Shown here one piece after another: positions 16,688 to 25,580 of a stretch of DNA of 64,000 nucleotides (the stretch's first letter is position 1; each line of letters starts with the position of its first letter). Under the pieces are notes generated by a model that was not told where the DNA came from, made no database searches, and saw nothing but the letters and a program-made list of their open reading frames with translations. Location: contig NZ_AQGV01000012.1 in the NCBI RefSeq assembly GCF_014858725.1, positions 1,364,001 to 1,428,000 of the forward strand, in the 5' to 3' direction. The translations under genes were made by a program, and so were the position numbers. The DNA comes from Pseudoalteromonas aurantia 208 (GTDB lineage Bacteria; Pseudomonadota; Gammaproteobacteria; Enterobacterales; Alteromonadaceae).

Positions 16688-18325
16688 TTAGCTAATAACA
16701 GAATCAACTAACTCTTTTGCTTCTTGCTCAAGCTGAGCCAGATGTGCTTCACCTTTAAATGATTCAAGGTAGATTTTATATATATCTTCGGTACCTGAGG
16801 GGCGTGCAGCAAACCAGCCAAACTCAGTCACAACCTTTAAACCACCAATTGAGGCATTATTGCCTGGTGCGCGAGTTAAAATCTGGGTGATTTTATCACC
16901 GGCCAATACGTTCGCTGTTACGTCGCTTTCACTCAGGGCTTTCAGTTTATCTTTTTGAGCTATGTCAGCTGGTGCGTCTATCCTTTTATATAGTGGCGCG
17001 CCAAATTTGGCCTCTAACTCTTTATATCGCTGCGAAGGGGTTTTGCCAGTCACAGCCAATATTTCCGCTGCCAATAAACCAAGGATAAACCCATCCTTGT
17101 CAGTATTCCAAACGTCACCATTCAAACGCAAGAAAGACGCGCCGGCGCTTTCTTCCCCACCAAACGCCAACCATTGCTTATTGAGCCCCTTAACAAACCA
17201 CTTAAACCCAACAGGTACTTCATATACTTCATGATTATTGGCTTGTACTACTTTATCAATCATGCCTGAAGACACTAATGTCTTACCGATTTTAACGTCG
17301 CTAGGCCAGTCTCTGTGGGTTAATAAATAATCAATGGCAACAGCTAAAAAGTGATTTGGATTCATCAACCCATCTTTGGTTACAATGCCATGGCGGTCAT
17401 AGTCTGGGTCGTTACCTATGCCAATGTCAAAATCATCTTTAATAGCGATTAAATTAGCCATTGCAAAAGGAGATGAGCAATCCATACGAATTTTGCCATC
17501 TTTATCCAGTGGCATGAATCCAAATGCTGGGTCGACAACATCATTAACTACGGTTAAATTTAGGTCATATTTTTTAGCTATAATTGGCCAAAAGTTGATG
17601 CCAGACCCCCCAAGTGGGTCAACCCCAATGGTTATGCCTGCAGCAGCAATTGCCTTTAAGTTTATAATGTTCTCTAAGTCATCAATATATGGTGTCATTA
17701 AATCTTCGTATTTAATAAAGCCAGAACGTTTTGCTTTAGCATACGGGAATAACTCTACTTCAACGAGATCTTCAATGAGTAATTGATTTGCTCTGTCTTC
17801 AATCCATTTCGTGACATCAGTATCGGCGGGCCCCCCATTCGGTGGGTTATATTTAAAGCCACCATCTTGGGGTGGATTATGTGACGGCGTGACTACAATC
17901 CCATCGGCTAACTCATTAGGGTGGGATTTATTGTAGGTGACAATCGCGTGGCTAATCACAGGTGTAGGCGTATAATCATCGTTATCTTGTGTAATAACTT
18001 GCACTTCGTTTGCGACTAATACTTCTATAGCTGAATTGAAGGCAGCTTCAGATAGCGCATGGGTATCTTTACCTAAAAATAATGGGCCAAAAATATTATT
18101 TGCTTTACGGTAGTCACAAATAGCCTGCGTTATCGCTAAAATATGCGATTCATTGAATTTGACATTGTAAGAGCACCCTCGATGCCCTGAAGTACCAAAA
18201 GCCACACACTGTTCTGGATTTTGCTCTAGATCGGGTTCATTCAAATAATATGCAGACATCAATTTAGGGATGTTAACTAACTCTGATTGCGCAGCTTTTT
18301 TTCCTGCACCGGGATGAATTGCCAT
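16688..18325 (-). CDS. pgm: Phosphoglucomutase, alpha-D-glucose specific
   Basis: 545 residues from the ATG at 18325. AAGGAAA overlaps the seqA stop and sets this start; the frame open to 18373 lies inside seqA. The phosphoserine loop is [11 protein letters not shown] near residue 145, the metal loop is DPDYDRHG, the sugar loop is GGEESAG, and the phosphate-binding end is [12 protein letters not shown]. It interconverts glucose 1- and 6-phosphate. The coupling seqA-pgm is the same as in Escherichia coli. Confidence 0.95.
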   Translation of the reverse strand: MAIHPGAGKKAAQSELVNIPKLMSAYYLNEPDLEQNPEQCVAFGTSGHRGCSYNVKFNESHILAITQAICDYRKANNIFGPLFLGKDTHALSEAAFNSAIEVLVANEVQVITQDNDDYTPTPVISHAIVTYNKSHPNELADGIVVTPSHNPPQDGGFKYNPPNGGPADTDVTKWIEDRANQLLIEDLVEVELFPYAKAKRSGFIKYEDLMTPYIDDLENIINLKAIAAAGITIGVDPLGGSGINFWPIIAKKYDLNLTVVNDVVDPAFGFMPLDKDGKIRMDCSSPFAMANLIAIKDDFDIGIGNDPDYDRHGIVTKDGLMNPNHFLAVAIDYLLTHRDWPSDVKIGKTLVSSGMIDKVVQANNHEVYEVPVGFKWFVKGLNKQWLAFGGEESAGASFLRLNGDVWNTDKDGFILGLLAAEILAVTGKTPSQRYKELEAKFGAPLYKRIDAPADIAQKDKLKALSESDVTANVLAGDKITQILTRAPGNNASIGGLKVVTEFGWFAARPSGTEDIYKIYLESFKGEAHLAQLEQEAKELVDSVIS

Positions 18326-18335
18326 TAAGATTTCC

Positions 18336-18878
18336 TTATAGGTAGTCTCGGATAGTTTCAGCTTGTGCTTCATTATAACCTAGGCCAAGTGCAACCTCGT
18401 GAAGCATCATTTTTTTACGAGTTGTGTTTGAGTTGGTCATCACCCAATATTCACTGTCCAGAATATTTTTTGGGTTCATACTACTACCACTTTCAAGCAA
18501 CGCTTCTTTGCTTGTCGCAAAGTAAATTCGATCTCGGCCTTTGATATCAAGTACTTTTTTAAACGCTGTTTTATGTGTACGATGTAAGGCACATAAAATA
18601 AACAAAAACCTGCCAACAACACCTTTTTGCATAGCAAGCTCTTCTTTATTTAAAATATTAAATACGTTAGCTGAAGATTCTGACACTTTAGTGACTGTGT
18701 CTTCGACCGCCACTTCAGTAGCTACTGGTTCCGCGTCATCTTCCGTAATCGATTGAATACTATTATCAGGAGTCAAATTTAATAAACGACGTAAGATTTG
18801 CGAGGCACTCTCACCAATACTTTGAGTGTTACTGGCAATATATTGATAAAGCTCGTCATCTATTTCTATTTTTTTCAT
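18336..18878 (-). CDS. seqA: SeqA, negative modulator of replication initiation
   Basis: 180 residues from the ATG at 18878 (E. coli SeqA has 181). The N-terminal oligomerisation part is [19 protein letters not shown], with [10 protein letters not shown] following. A Ser/Glu/Val-rich linker covers about 40-75. The C-terminal DNA-binding domain ends with [14 protein letters not shown]. SeqA binds hemimethylated GATC sites, sequesters oriC after initiation and organises new DNA. Its presence implies a Dam methylation system in the host. It is followed by pgm 10 bases later. Confidence 0.95.
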   Translation of the reverse strand: MKKIEIDDELYQYIASNTQSIGESASQILRRLLNLTPDNSIQSITEDDAEPVATEVAVEDTVTKVSESSANVFNILNKEELAMQKGVVGRFLFILCALHRTHKTAFKKVLDIKGRDRIYFATSKEALLESGSSMNPKNILDSEYWVMTNSNTTRKKMMLHEVALGLGYNEAQAETIRDYL

Positions 18879-19004
18879 GCTTTTCCTGTCATTACTGGTA
18901 TTAATGCATCTCAAAATGATTATATCCTGATTTCACAGATTACTCTACGGCTTTGCATTTATGTCTTTGACTGGCACAATTAGCACAGATACATTGGAGA
19001 AAAT

Positions 19005-19769
19005 ATGTTACTAAACTATAAGCAAACAGGAACAGGTCCTAACCTAATTTTGATGCATGGCCTGTTTGGCTCACTAGAGAACCTCAATATAATCGCAAAA
19101 GCCTTGTCTGAACACTTTACGGTGGTCAATGTTGACTTGCGTAATCACGGGCAATCATTTCATGATAACCAGATGAACTATGACGTCATGGCAAACGATG
19201 TCGTTGAATTAATGCACCACCTTGGCATAGAGAAAGCGCATGTTGTAGGCCACTCTATGGGTGGCAAGGTTGCCATGCAGTTCGCGACCCTATATAAAGA
19301 AAAAGTCACAAAACTTGTGGTGCTCGATATTGCACCTGTTACTTATCAACCCCGCCATAATGAAATTATTAACGGCCTTAATAAAGTTTCACTACACCCA
19401 CACGTCGTTAGTAGAAAACAAGCAGATGAAATTCTATCCGAGCACGTAGAAATGGCGGGGGTTCGTCAGTTTTTATTGAAAAGTTTGGCCAAGAATCCAA
19501 ACGGCAATTTTAATTGGAAATTTAATTTACCTGTTATCTCTGCAAACTATCAGAGTATCATTTCTAACATAAAAGCTTATACAGGCAATTCATGCGACGC
19601 ATTGTTTATCAAAGGAAATAACTCTGATTACATTCTTGCTGAGCATCGCGAAGCAATTGTGGCCATATTTCCCAACGCAACTGCTAAAGTTATTCATGGT
19701 ACTGGCCATTGGCTACATGCAGAAAAACCACTGCCTGTAAATAAATCAATTATTGATTTTCTTCAATAA
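19005..19769 (+). CDS. ybfF: Alpha/beta-hydrolase esterase YbfF
   Basis: 254 residues, ATG preceded by GGAG. The oxyanion region is LMHGLFGSLEN, the nucleophile elbow is VGHSMGGK (Ser near 85), the acid is probably Asp in FIKGNNSDY, and the catalytic His is in GTGHWLHAEKP. The E. coli homologue acts on short acyl esters, including acyl-CoA-like substrates. It is divergent from seqA and starts the conserved run to fur. Confidence 0.88.
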   Translation: MLLNYKQTGTGPNLILMHGLFGSLENLNIIAKALSEHFTVVNVDLRNHGQSFHDNQMNYDVMANDVVELMHHLGIEKAHVVGHSMGGKVAMQFATLYKEKVTKLVVLDIAPVTYQPRHNEIINGLNKVSLHPHVVSRKQADEILSEHVEMAGVRQFLLKSLAKNPNGNFNWKFNLPVISANYQSIISNIKAYTGNSCDALFIKGNNSDYILAEHREAIVAIFPNATAKVIHGTGHWLHAEKPLPVNKSIIDFLQ

Positions 19770-19855
19770 TTGTTCGGTTTTTGTTGTACCGCTCTTAATT
19801 TATCTTTATTGAGTATGGTATAGTAGCCGCCGTTTAAGTTTTCAGTTGGGTGCAT

Positions 19856-20077
19856 ATGGTCAGCCAGTATATTAATGAATTTGAAACCTTAGGACTGTAT
19901 TTCGCTTTAGCGGGTATTTTCTTTTTTATCGGAATGGCAATTCAAGACGTTTTAAAAAAAGGTGATGTACCCAAGTTTGGTCGATATACTGTGTGGTTAG
20001 TATTGTTTCTAGGCTGCTCTGGTTTTATTGCTAAAGGGCTAATTCAAGTCTTTTGGCAAGGCGCAGGTGTTGGATAA
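19856..20077 (+). CDS. DUF2788 membrane protein
   Basis: 73 residues from the ATG at 19856; an in-frame GTG six bases earlier is the alternative. Two hydrophobic segments (about 13-30 and 42-65) surround a polar loop with the GMAIQDVLKKGDVPKFGR motif typical of DUF2788. Function is unknown. It sits between ybfF and ybfE as in other marine gammaproteobacteria. Confidence 0.8.
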   Translation: MVSQYINEFETLGLYFALAGIFFFIGMAIQDVLKKGDVPKFGRYTVWLVLFLGCSGFIAKGLIQVFWQGAGVG

Positions 20078-20079
20078 AA

Positions 20080-20358
20080 ATGGCCAAATCTGAAACAGAC
20101 AGAACAACGATTGATTTGTTTGAAAATGAAAAGCGACCAGGAAGACCAAAAACTAACCCACTCCCCAGAGAGGTTCAGTTGAAAGTCAATAAGCGCAATC
20201 AAATAAAAAGAGATCGCGCCAGAGGTTTAAAACGTGTTGAATTTAAGGTTTCGTCAGAGCTTTACCAAGCATTGAGCGATATGGCTGATGAGCAAAACAT
20301 TAGCCGCAGTGCTCTGATAGAGACCATCTTGCAAGAGAAATTAGCGAATAACAGATAG
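20080..20358 (+). CDS. ybfE: YbfE-like ribbon-helix-helix protein (LexA-regulated family)
   Basis: 92 residues from the ATG at 20080, two bases after the previous stop; an open frame to 20053 is inside that gene. The N-terminus is basic (EKRPGRPKTNPLPREVQLK). Residues about 50-90 form a ribbon-helix-helix (RVEFKVSSELYQALSDMA, then SRSALIETILQEKLA). The E. coli gene is LexA-controlled; no SOS box is evident here. DNA binding is likely, targets unknown. Confidence 0.82.
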   Translation: MAKSETDRTTIDLFENEKRPGRPKTNPLPREVQLKVNKRNQIKRDRARGLKRVEFKVSSELYQALSDMADEQNISRSALIETILQEKLANNR

Positions 20359-20372
20359 AAGGTAAGTATTTA

Positions 20373-20900
20373 ATGGCAAGCGTAGGTATATTTTTCGGCA
20401 GTGACACCGGTAACACAGAACATGTTGCTAAAATGATTCAAAAAGAGCTAGGTAAACAGCTCATTGACGTCAAAGACATTGCAAAAAGTAGTAAAGAAGA
20501 AATTGCTGAATTCGATTTAATTTTGTTTGGCATCCCTACTTGGTATTATGGTGAAGCACAATGTGACTGGGATGACTTCTTTCCAGAACTTGAAGAAGTC
20601 GACTTTGAAGGTAAACTAGTCGCGATTTTCGGTTGTGGTGATCAAGAAGATTACGCTGAGTACTTCTTAGATGCTATGGGTATGATCAACGACATTGTGA
20701 CCGAGCGTGGTGCGATTGTTGTTGGACATTGGGCAACTGAGGGTTACCAATTTGAAGCATCTAAAGCCATGGCTGATGACAATCACTTTGTTGGCTTAGG
20801 GATTGATGAAGATCGTCAACCAGAATTGACAGAACAACGTGTAAAAGCATGGTGTAAGCAAGTATATGACGAAATGTGTCTTTCAGAGCTTGAAGACTAA
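20373..20900 (+). CDS. fldA: Flavodoxin, long chain
   Basis: 175 residues. The FMN phosphate loop is GSDTGNTEHVA at about 8-18, and the aromatic stacking loops are PTWYYGEAQCDWDD and the GCGDQEDYAEYFLDAM block. It is a soluble low-potential electron carrier used in activation of biotin synthase, methionine synthase and radical enzymes, and replaces ferredoxin when iron is short. The fldA-fur order fits that role. Confidence 0.95.
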   Translation: MASVGIFFGSDTGNTEHVAKMIQKELGKQLIDVKDIAKSSKEEIAEFDLILFGIPTWYYGEAQCDWDDFFPELEEVDFEGKLVAIFGCGDQEDYAEYFLDAMGMINDIVTERGAIVVGHWATEGYQFEASKAMADDNHFVGLGIDEDRQPELTEQRVKAWCKQVYDEMCLSELED

Positions 20901-20940
20901 ATAAAAGACTACTTTGCACTTCACGCTTTAGCGCGTTATT

Positions 20941-20975
20941 CTTAAGTCAAAGCAGCGTCGTGCGAATGACTTAAG
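20941..20975. promoter_or_regulatory. Inverted repeat in the fldA-fur intergenic region
   Basis: CTTAAGTCA and TGACTTAAG are perfect 9-base arms 17 bases apart. A TATAAT lies at 20983-20988, close to the right arm. The repeat could be an operator for fur or a hairpin at the end of fldA; there is no T run. Confidence 0.45.
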
Positions 20976-21005
20976 ACAAAACTATAATTAATTGAGACAG
21001 AGTGA

Positions 21006-21452
21006 ATGACTGATCACAACTTAGAGTTAAAAAAAGCAGGTTTAAAAGTAACATTACCAAGAATAAAAATTCTTGAAATATTACAATCACCTGACAACCA
21101 ACACATCAGTGCTGAAGATGTGTACAAGATTTTACTCGATAAAGGTGAAGAAATTGGTTTAGCAACAGTATACCGGGTACTAAACCAATTTGATGATGCT
21201 GGCATTGTTACACGTCACCATTTTGAAGGTGGAAAGTCTGTTTTTGAGTTATCTGGTAGCACTCATCATGACCACTTAGTATGTTTAAAATGCGGTAAAG
21301 TTGTTGAGTTTGAGGATGAGATGATTGAATCTCGTCAAATACAAATTGCTAACGAAAATGGCATACGTTTGACTAATCACTCGTTGTATTTATATGGTGA
21401 ATGTGAAGACATGGAAGCGTGCAAAAAGTATGCGGATGAAAACGGTAACTAA
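21006..21452 (+). CDS. fur: Ferric uptake regulator
   Basis: 148 residues. The N-terminal winged helix contains LKVTLPRIKILEIL and the recognition helix around GLATVYRVLNQFDDAG. The metal sites are in STHHDHLVCLKCGKVVEFED and the HSLYLYGEC end. Fur with Fe(II) represses iron uptake genes. The E. coli gene order fur-fldA is kept. A strong terminator follows. Confidence 0.96.
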   Translation: MTDHNLELKKAGLKVTLPRIKILEILQSPDNQHISAEDVYKILLDKGEEIGLATVYRVLNQFDDAGIVTRHHFEGGKSVFELSGSTHHDHLVCLKCGKVVEFEDEMIESRQIQIANENGIRLTNHSLYLYGECEDMEACKKYADENGN

Positions 21453-21466
21453 TACTGTGTATTTTT

Positions 21467-21492
21467 AAAACCGGCTACCTAGCCGGTTTTTT
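21467..21492 (+). terminator. Rho-independent terminator of fur
   Basis: AAAACCGGCTA and TAGCCGGTTTT form an 11-bp stem around CC, followed by TT. It begins 15 bases after the fur stop. Confidence 0.92.
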
Positions 21493-21688
21493 CATGCATT
21501 TTTTTCGCTTTCCTGTTGGCTCTTTAAGTTATACATGCCACTTGCTTCAAACTACGCAAAGGAATCAACGATTTAACTTTCACTCTTTCCTCCTCTTTTA
21601 TTGCTAAGCCAGATTAAACATTACTACCTACTGGATATTTAAACAGTCTAAGTTACAATACCTACCTTAGTCATAAAGGATAATTGCA

Positions 21689-23533
21689 ATGTACAAGCTT
21701 TTTGAGCGTTTCACTGACCCATTTCCTCAATCCAAAGTAGCTCAGCCCCCAAAGTCACTTTTTTCATTTTGTCGTTTTTATACCAAGGGTATGGAGTGGC
21801 CGCTAGGTATTATGTCGTTGAGTGCAGCTTTGTTAGCAATACTCGAAGTAGCTTTGTTCGGCTTTATGGGGGACTTAGTGGACTGGCTATCACATTACAC
21901 ACCAGATACGCTCTTTATTGAAAAAAAATCAGAGCTCGTTTTCATGGCCATAGTCACGGTTATTGCCTTACCTCTCATTACTTTTTTTCACTCAGCAATT
22001 ATCCATCAAAGCTTGTTGGGTAACTACCCTATGTCTATTCGCTGGCAAGCTCACCGATATTTGTTACAGCAAAGCATGGCTTTTTATCAAGATGAATTCG
22101 CTGGTCGAATTTCAACGAAAGTAATGCAGACTGCCCTAGCCGTGAGGGAAACTGTAATGAAGTTACTTGATGTTCTGGTTTATATTCTTGTTTATTTCAC
22201 CGCGATGCTCACCCTTGTAGCGAGTTCTGATCCCCGACTGATGGTTCCTTTAGTACTGTGGTTATTTTTGTATATTGCGGTTCAGTTGTACTTTATTCCT
22301 AGATTGAAGAATATTTCAACTGAGCAAGCCAACGCGCGTTCAGAAATGACAGGTCGTATCGTCGACAGCTATACTAATATTTCTACTGTTAAGTTGTTTT
22401 CTTATACACAACGGGAAGAACAGTATGCAAAAGAAAGTATGGAAGTATTTATTGAACCAGTATACAAACAAATGCGACTTGTAACTAGTTTGAATGTCTG
22501 TGTTCAAACTGTTAACTATCTATTGGTATTTACCGTTGCCGCCGTCGCAGTCTATTTATGGTCATATAGTGCAATAACCGCAGGCGCCATTGCGATTACA
22601 ATTGGTTTAGCATTGCGGTTAAATGGGATGGCTCAATGGATAATGTGGGAAATAAGTGGTTTATTTGAAAACATTGGCACCGTAACCGACGGAATATCCA
22701 GCCTTTCTCAAGAGCTCGATGTCACAGATAAACCAGACGCACCTCAATTGGAATATCAAACTGGAAAAATAACCTTCAAAAATATCCAGTTCGCCTATAA
22801 ACGTAAAGATAAATCCAAAGAACATAGTGTTATAAATAACCTCAACTTAACAATTCAACCCGGTGAGAAAATTGGCGTAGTTGGCCGCTCAGGGGCCGGA
22901 AAGTCAACACTTGTCAATTTACTGCTGAGGTTTTATGACCTAAATAATGGCGCAATAACGATAGACGACCAAAATATTTCAGATGTGAAACAAGAGAGTT
23001 TACGCCAGCTTATTGCAATGGTTACGCAAGATACGTCTTTATTGCACCGCAGCATCGCAGATAATATCTTGTATGGTAAACCGACAGCAAGCGAAGAAGA
23101 ATTACTCACCGCCACAAAAAAAGCACAGGCGTTTGACTTTATAAAAGATTTAGAAGATAGCCACGGTAACACAGGCTTTAATGCACAAGTTGGTGAACGC
23201 GGGATCAAGTTATCTGGGGGGCAGCGTCAGCGTATCGCCATCGCAAGAGTGTTACTAAAGAATGCGCCAATCCTTATTTTAGACGAGGCTACGTCTGCCC
23301 TTGATTCAGAGGTTGAGTCTGCAATTCAAGATAGTTTAGATGACTTAATGACCAATAAAACGGTTATCGCTATCGCCCACCGATTATCAACTATTGCACA
23401 AATGGATCGCCTCATTGTGATGGAACAAGGAGAAATTATTGAACAAGGGTCGCACGAGGTACTATTAAAACAAAATGGTGTTTACGCCAAATTATGGGCT
23501 CATCAAACTGGGGGCTTTATTGGGTTGGAGTGA
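21689..23533 (+). CDS. ABC exporter with fused membrane and ATPase domains
   Basis: 614 residues. About six membrane segments occupy residues 35-330. The ATPase domain has Walker A GRSGAGKST near 399, the signature LSGGQRQRIAIARVLL near 508, Walker B ILILDEATSALD near 529 and the switch His in AIAHRLSTIA. It is a type IV half-exporter that works as a dimer, like MsbA or multidrug ABC pumps. The substrate cannot be told. Its 3' end overlaps the convergent tetR gene by 17 bases. Confidence 0.9.
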   Translation: MYKLFERFTDPFPQSKVAQPPKSLFSFCRFYTKGMEWPLGIMSLSAALLAILEVALFGFMGDLVDWLSHYTPDTLFIEKKSELVFMAIVTVIALPLITFFHSAIIHQSLLGNYPMSIRWQAHRYLLQQSMAFYQDEFAGRISTKVMQTALAVRETVMKLLDVLVYILVYFTAMLTLVASSDPRLMVPLVLWLFLYIAVQLYFIPRLKNISTEQANARSEMTGRIVDSYTNISTVKLFSYTQREEQYAKESMEVFIEPVYKQMRLVTSLNVCVQTVNYLLVFTVAAVAVYLWSYSAITAGAIAITIGLALRLNGMAQWIMWEISGLFENIGTVTDGISSLSQELDVTDKPDAPQLEYQTGKITFKNIQFAYKRKDKSKEHSVINNLNLTIQPGEKIGVVGRSGAGKSTLVNLLLRFYDLNNGAITIDDQNISDVKQESLRQLIAMVTQDTSLLHRSIADNILYGKPTASEEELLTATKKAQAFDFIKDLEDSHGNTGFNAQVGERGIKLSGGQRQRIAIARVLLKNAPILILDEATSALDSEVESAIQDSLDDLMTNKTVIAIAHRLSTIAQMDRLIVMEQGEIIEQGSHEVLLKQNGVYAKLWAHQTGGFIGLE

Positions 23534-24119
23534 CCCCATAACAAAAGATCCGGCATGCTTGGTCAACTAATTCATCAAGCGCTGCTTCATTAAGTGGCGC
23601 TTTCCAACTAATTGTTTGCTCCCAGTAGCTCAGCTTCTTAAGTCCTCCCCAAAAAAAACCTGCCGCAAATTCTGGATTAAATTCACCTAAACACTGGGTA
23701 TCTGCCGCATCTTGAAACCATTGCAACATTGATTTCTCACAATTTAAAAAGCGCCCTTTCAAACTTTCAGCGCGCTCTTTTGAGCGCATAGATTCAATCA
23801 TGACGATTCTCGACAAAGTAAGGTAATCTTCATCATTCAATAGCGCTAGAGCACTAATTGCCAAATGTTTTAGCTGTGATTCAAATTGGTAGTTCGGAAT
23901 AAATTGAATCGCAGTCAGTGGTGTGATCCGCTCAATTAATTGCGAAACTACGGTGTCAAACAACGCGTCCTTAGTCGGGAAGTGTTTATATAAGGTTCGC
24001 TTTGAAACTTTTGCTTCGCTACTAATCGCTTCCATTGTCGTTGCTGATAAACCAAATTGGGCAAATTGCGCAATTGCCGCTTTTAAAATATCTTGCTGTT
24101 TGATGGAATAATCCGGCAT
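23517..24119 (-). CDS. TetR-family repressor, probable regulator of the divergent RND pump
   Basis: 200 residues. The N-terminal helix-turn-helix is typical (FAQFGLSATTMEAISSEAKV, then SKRTLYKHFPTKDALF). The C-terminal ligand domain resembles the AefR type. The gene is divergent from the RND adaptor gene across 284 bases, the standard layout of a local efflux repressor. The tail overlaps the ABC exporter gene. Ligand unknown. Confidence 0.88.
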   Translation of the reverse strand: MPDYSIKQQDILKAAIAQFAQFGLSATTMEAISSEAKVSKRTLYKHFPTKDALFDTVVSQLIERITPLTAIQFIPNYQFESQLKHLAISALALLNDEDYLTLSRIVMIESMRSKERAESLKGRFLNCEKSMLQWFQDAADTQCLGEFNPEFAAGFFWGGLKKLSYWEQTISWKAPLNEAALDELVDQACRIFCYGVTPTQ

Positions 24120-24179
24120 AAGTTACAAATATAAATGATTGGTGGGCCACATTTTAATAAAAAATAGCACAAATAAATA

Positions 24180-24218
24180 GTATACGATACCGTTTACCTT
24201 ATATGGCAAAAAGTATAC
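24180..24218. promoter_or_regulatory. Candidate operator region between tetR and the RND genes
   Basis: Two self-complementary GTATAC hexamers lie at 24180-24185 and 24213-24218, 33 bp apart (three helical turns), in the divergent promoter region. Bases around them are partly symmetric. This is a positional inference, not a known consensus. Confidence 0.35.
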
Positions 24219-24403
24219 ACTTGTGTTTACTTGCATAAAAGTCACCCTAATTTCTTTACATTATGTCGTATTGGGTATGAAATGAACTATGCAAGGTAGT
24301 CTATTTGAGTTGTCAATCGCCCTGACCCACTATATTGCCAACTCGTGATAACACTTATGTCTATAAATTTACTTATAAACATAAAATAGGATTTGGAGTG
24401 TTT

Positions 24404-25576
24404 ATGTATCCCCCACTTAACAGTCGTTTAAAAAAAATTTCCGTGTTAATAGCATCTTTTACACTATTAACCGCATGCCAAGATATGCCTGAAGCGCAAT
24501 CATCAGGCGGTATGCCTCCTGCCCAGGTAAGTGTAGAGCCTGTATCAAGGACATCGGTACCAATCATAATTAAATTGCCTGCAACCCTCGCTGGTAACAA
24601 AGAGGTTGAGATCCGTGCTCGCGTGTCGGGTATCGTTGAGTCTCGTAATTTCGAAGAAGGACAGAAAGTATCCGCGGGTCAGTCCCTATTTACCTTAGAC
24701 TTAGAGCCCTTTACATTGGAAGTAGAGAAAGCTCAAGCTGAAGTCAATGTGGCGGTTGCAACCGTAAAACAAGCAAAACGAGAACGCGACCGATTACAAA
24801 AGCTCAAAAATGAGCGTTCAGTATCAAAACGAGATTTCGATAATGCAGCATCAAACTATGATATCGCAGTAGCGAACCTCGCTTCCTCCAAGGTTGCTTT
24901 GAATGAATCAAAGTTAGACTTGGATTACGCGCACGTAAAGGCGCCTGTTTCAGGCATGATCGGCCGTGAGTTAGTCTCTGAAGGAAGCTATGTATCAGGC
25001 CCTGAACTGTTGTTAACCGAGTTGACCGAAACTGACACTATGCGTGTACGATTTGGCTTTTCTGAGCGCGAACAACTTCAAATGCGTAAAGATGTTGAAA
25101 ATGGCAACTTAAGCTTACCCAAAAATAATGAATTCGATACAAAATTGATTCTTCAGGACGGGTCCACTCACGAGAGTATGGGCAAAGTAAACTTTAGTGA
25201 TGTTCGCGTTAACCGGTATACCGGAACAAGTGAGCTCCAAGCCAAAGTTGAAAACTCCACGGGTCAACTACGACCAGGGCAATTTGTTCGTGTAGAGCTT
25301 ATTGGCGCCGTTCGAAACAATGCAGTACTTTTGCCACAACGAGCCGTACTTGATAATGGCACAGGTAAGTTTGTTTATGTCGCCACGAAAAATGAACAAG
25401 GGACTATGGTCGCACTACCAGCACCTGTTGAGGTGGGTGAATGGGTACATTTAGACGATAAAAACTATTGGATAATTCGAAGCGGATTAACCGATGGTCA
25501 GCCTGTCATCACAGAAGGGTTCGCGCGTATCTTCTTTCCTGGAATGCCTATTGCTATAGCTGATAAAGGAGAGTAA
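24404..25576 (+). CDS. RND efflux periplasmic adaptor lipoprotein
   Basis: 390 residues from the ATG at 24404 with GGAG upstream; the longer frame to 24335 lacks a signal at its start. A lipoprotein signal ends in LTAC (Cys near 25). Then follow a beta-barrel and lipoyl part with IRARVSGIVESRNFEEGQKV, a coiled-coil hairpin (about 95-160, with AQAEVNVAVATVKQAKRERD), the second lipoyl half with APVSGMIGRELVSEGSYV, and a barrel with LRPGQFVRVEL. It links the inner-membrane pump to an outer-membrane channel of the TolC type, which is not encoded here. Confidence 0.92.
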   Translation: MYPPLNSRLKKISVLIASFTLLTACQDMPEAQSSGGMPPAQVSVEPVSRTSVPIIIKLPATLAGNKEVEIRARVSGIVESRNFEEGQKVSAGQSLFTLDLEPFTLEVEKAQAEVNVAVATVKQAKRERDRLQKLKNERSVSKRDFDNAASNYDIAVANLASSKVALNESKLDLDYAHVKAPVSGMIGRELVSEGSYVSGPELLLTELTETDTMRVRFGFSEREQLQMRKDVENGNLSLPKNNEFDTKLILQDGSTHESMGKVNFSDVRVNRYTGTSELQAKVENSTGQLRPGQFVRVELIGAVRNNAVLLPQRAVLDNGTGKFVYVATKNEQGTMVALPAPVEVGEWVHLDDKNYWIIRSGLTDGQPVITEGFARIFFPGMPIAIADKGE

Positions 25577-25580
25577 CACG

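Noticed and set aside
18336..18914. Longer seqA frame starting at 18914
   Set aside because: The start at 18878 gives [11 protein letters not shown] and 180 residues, matching the family.
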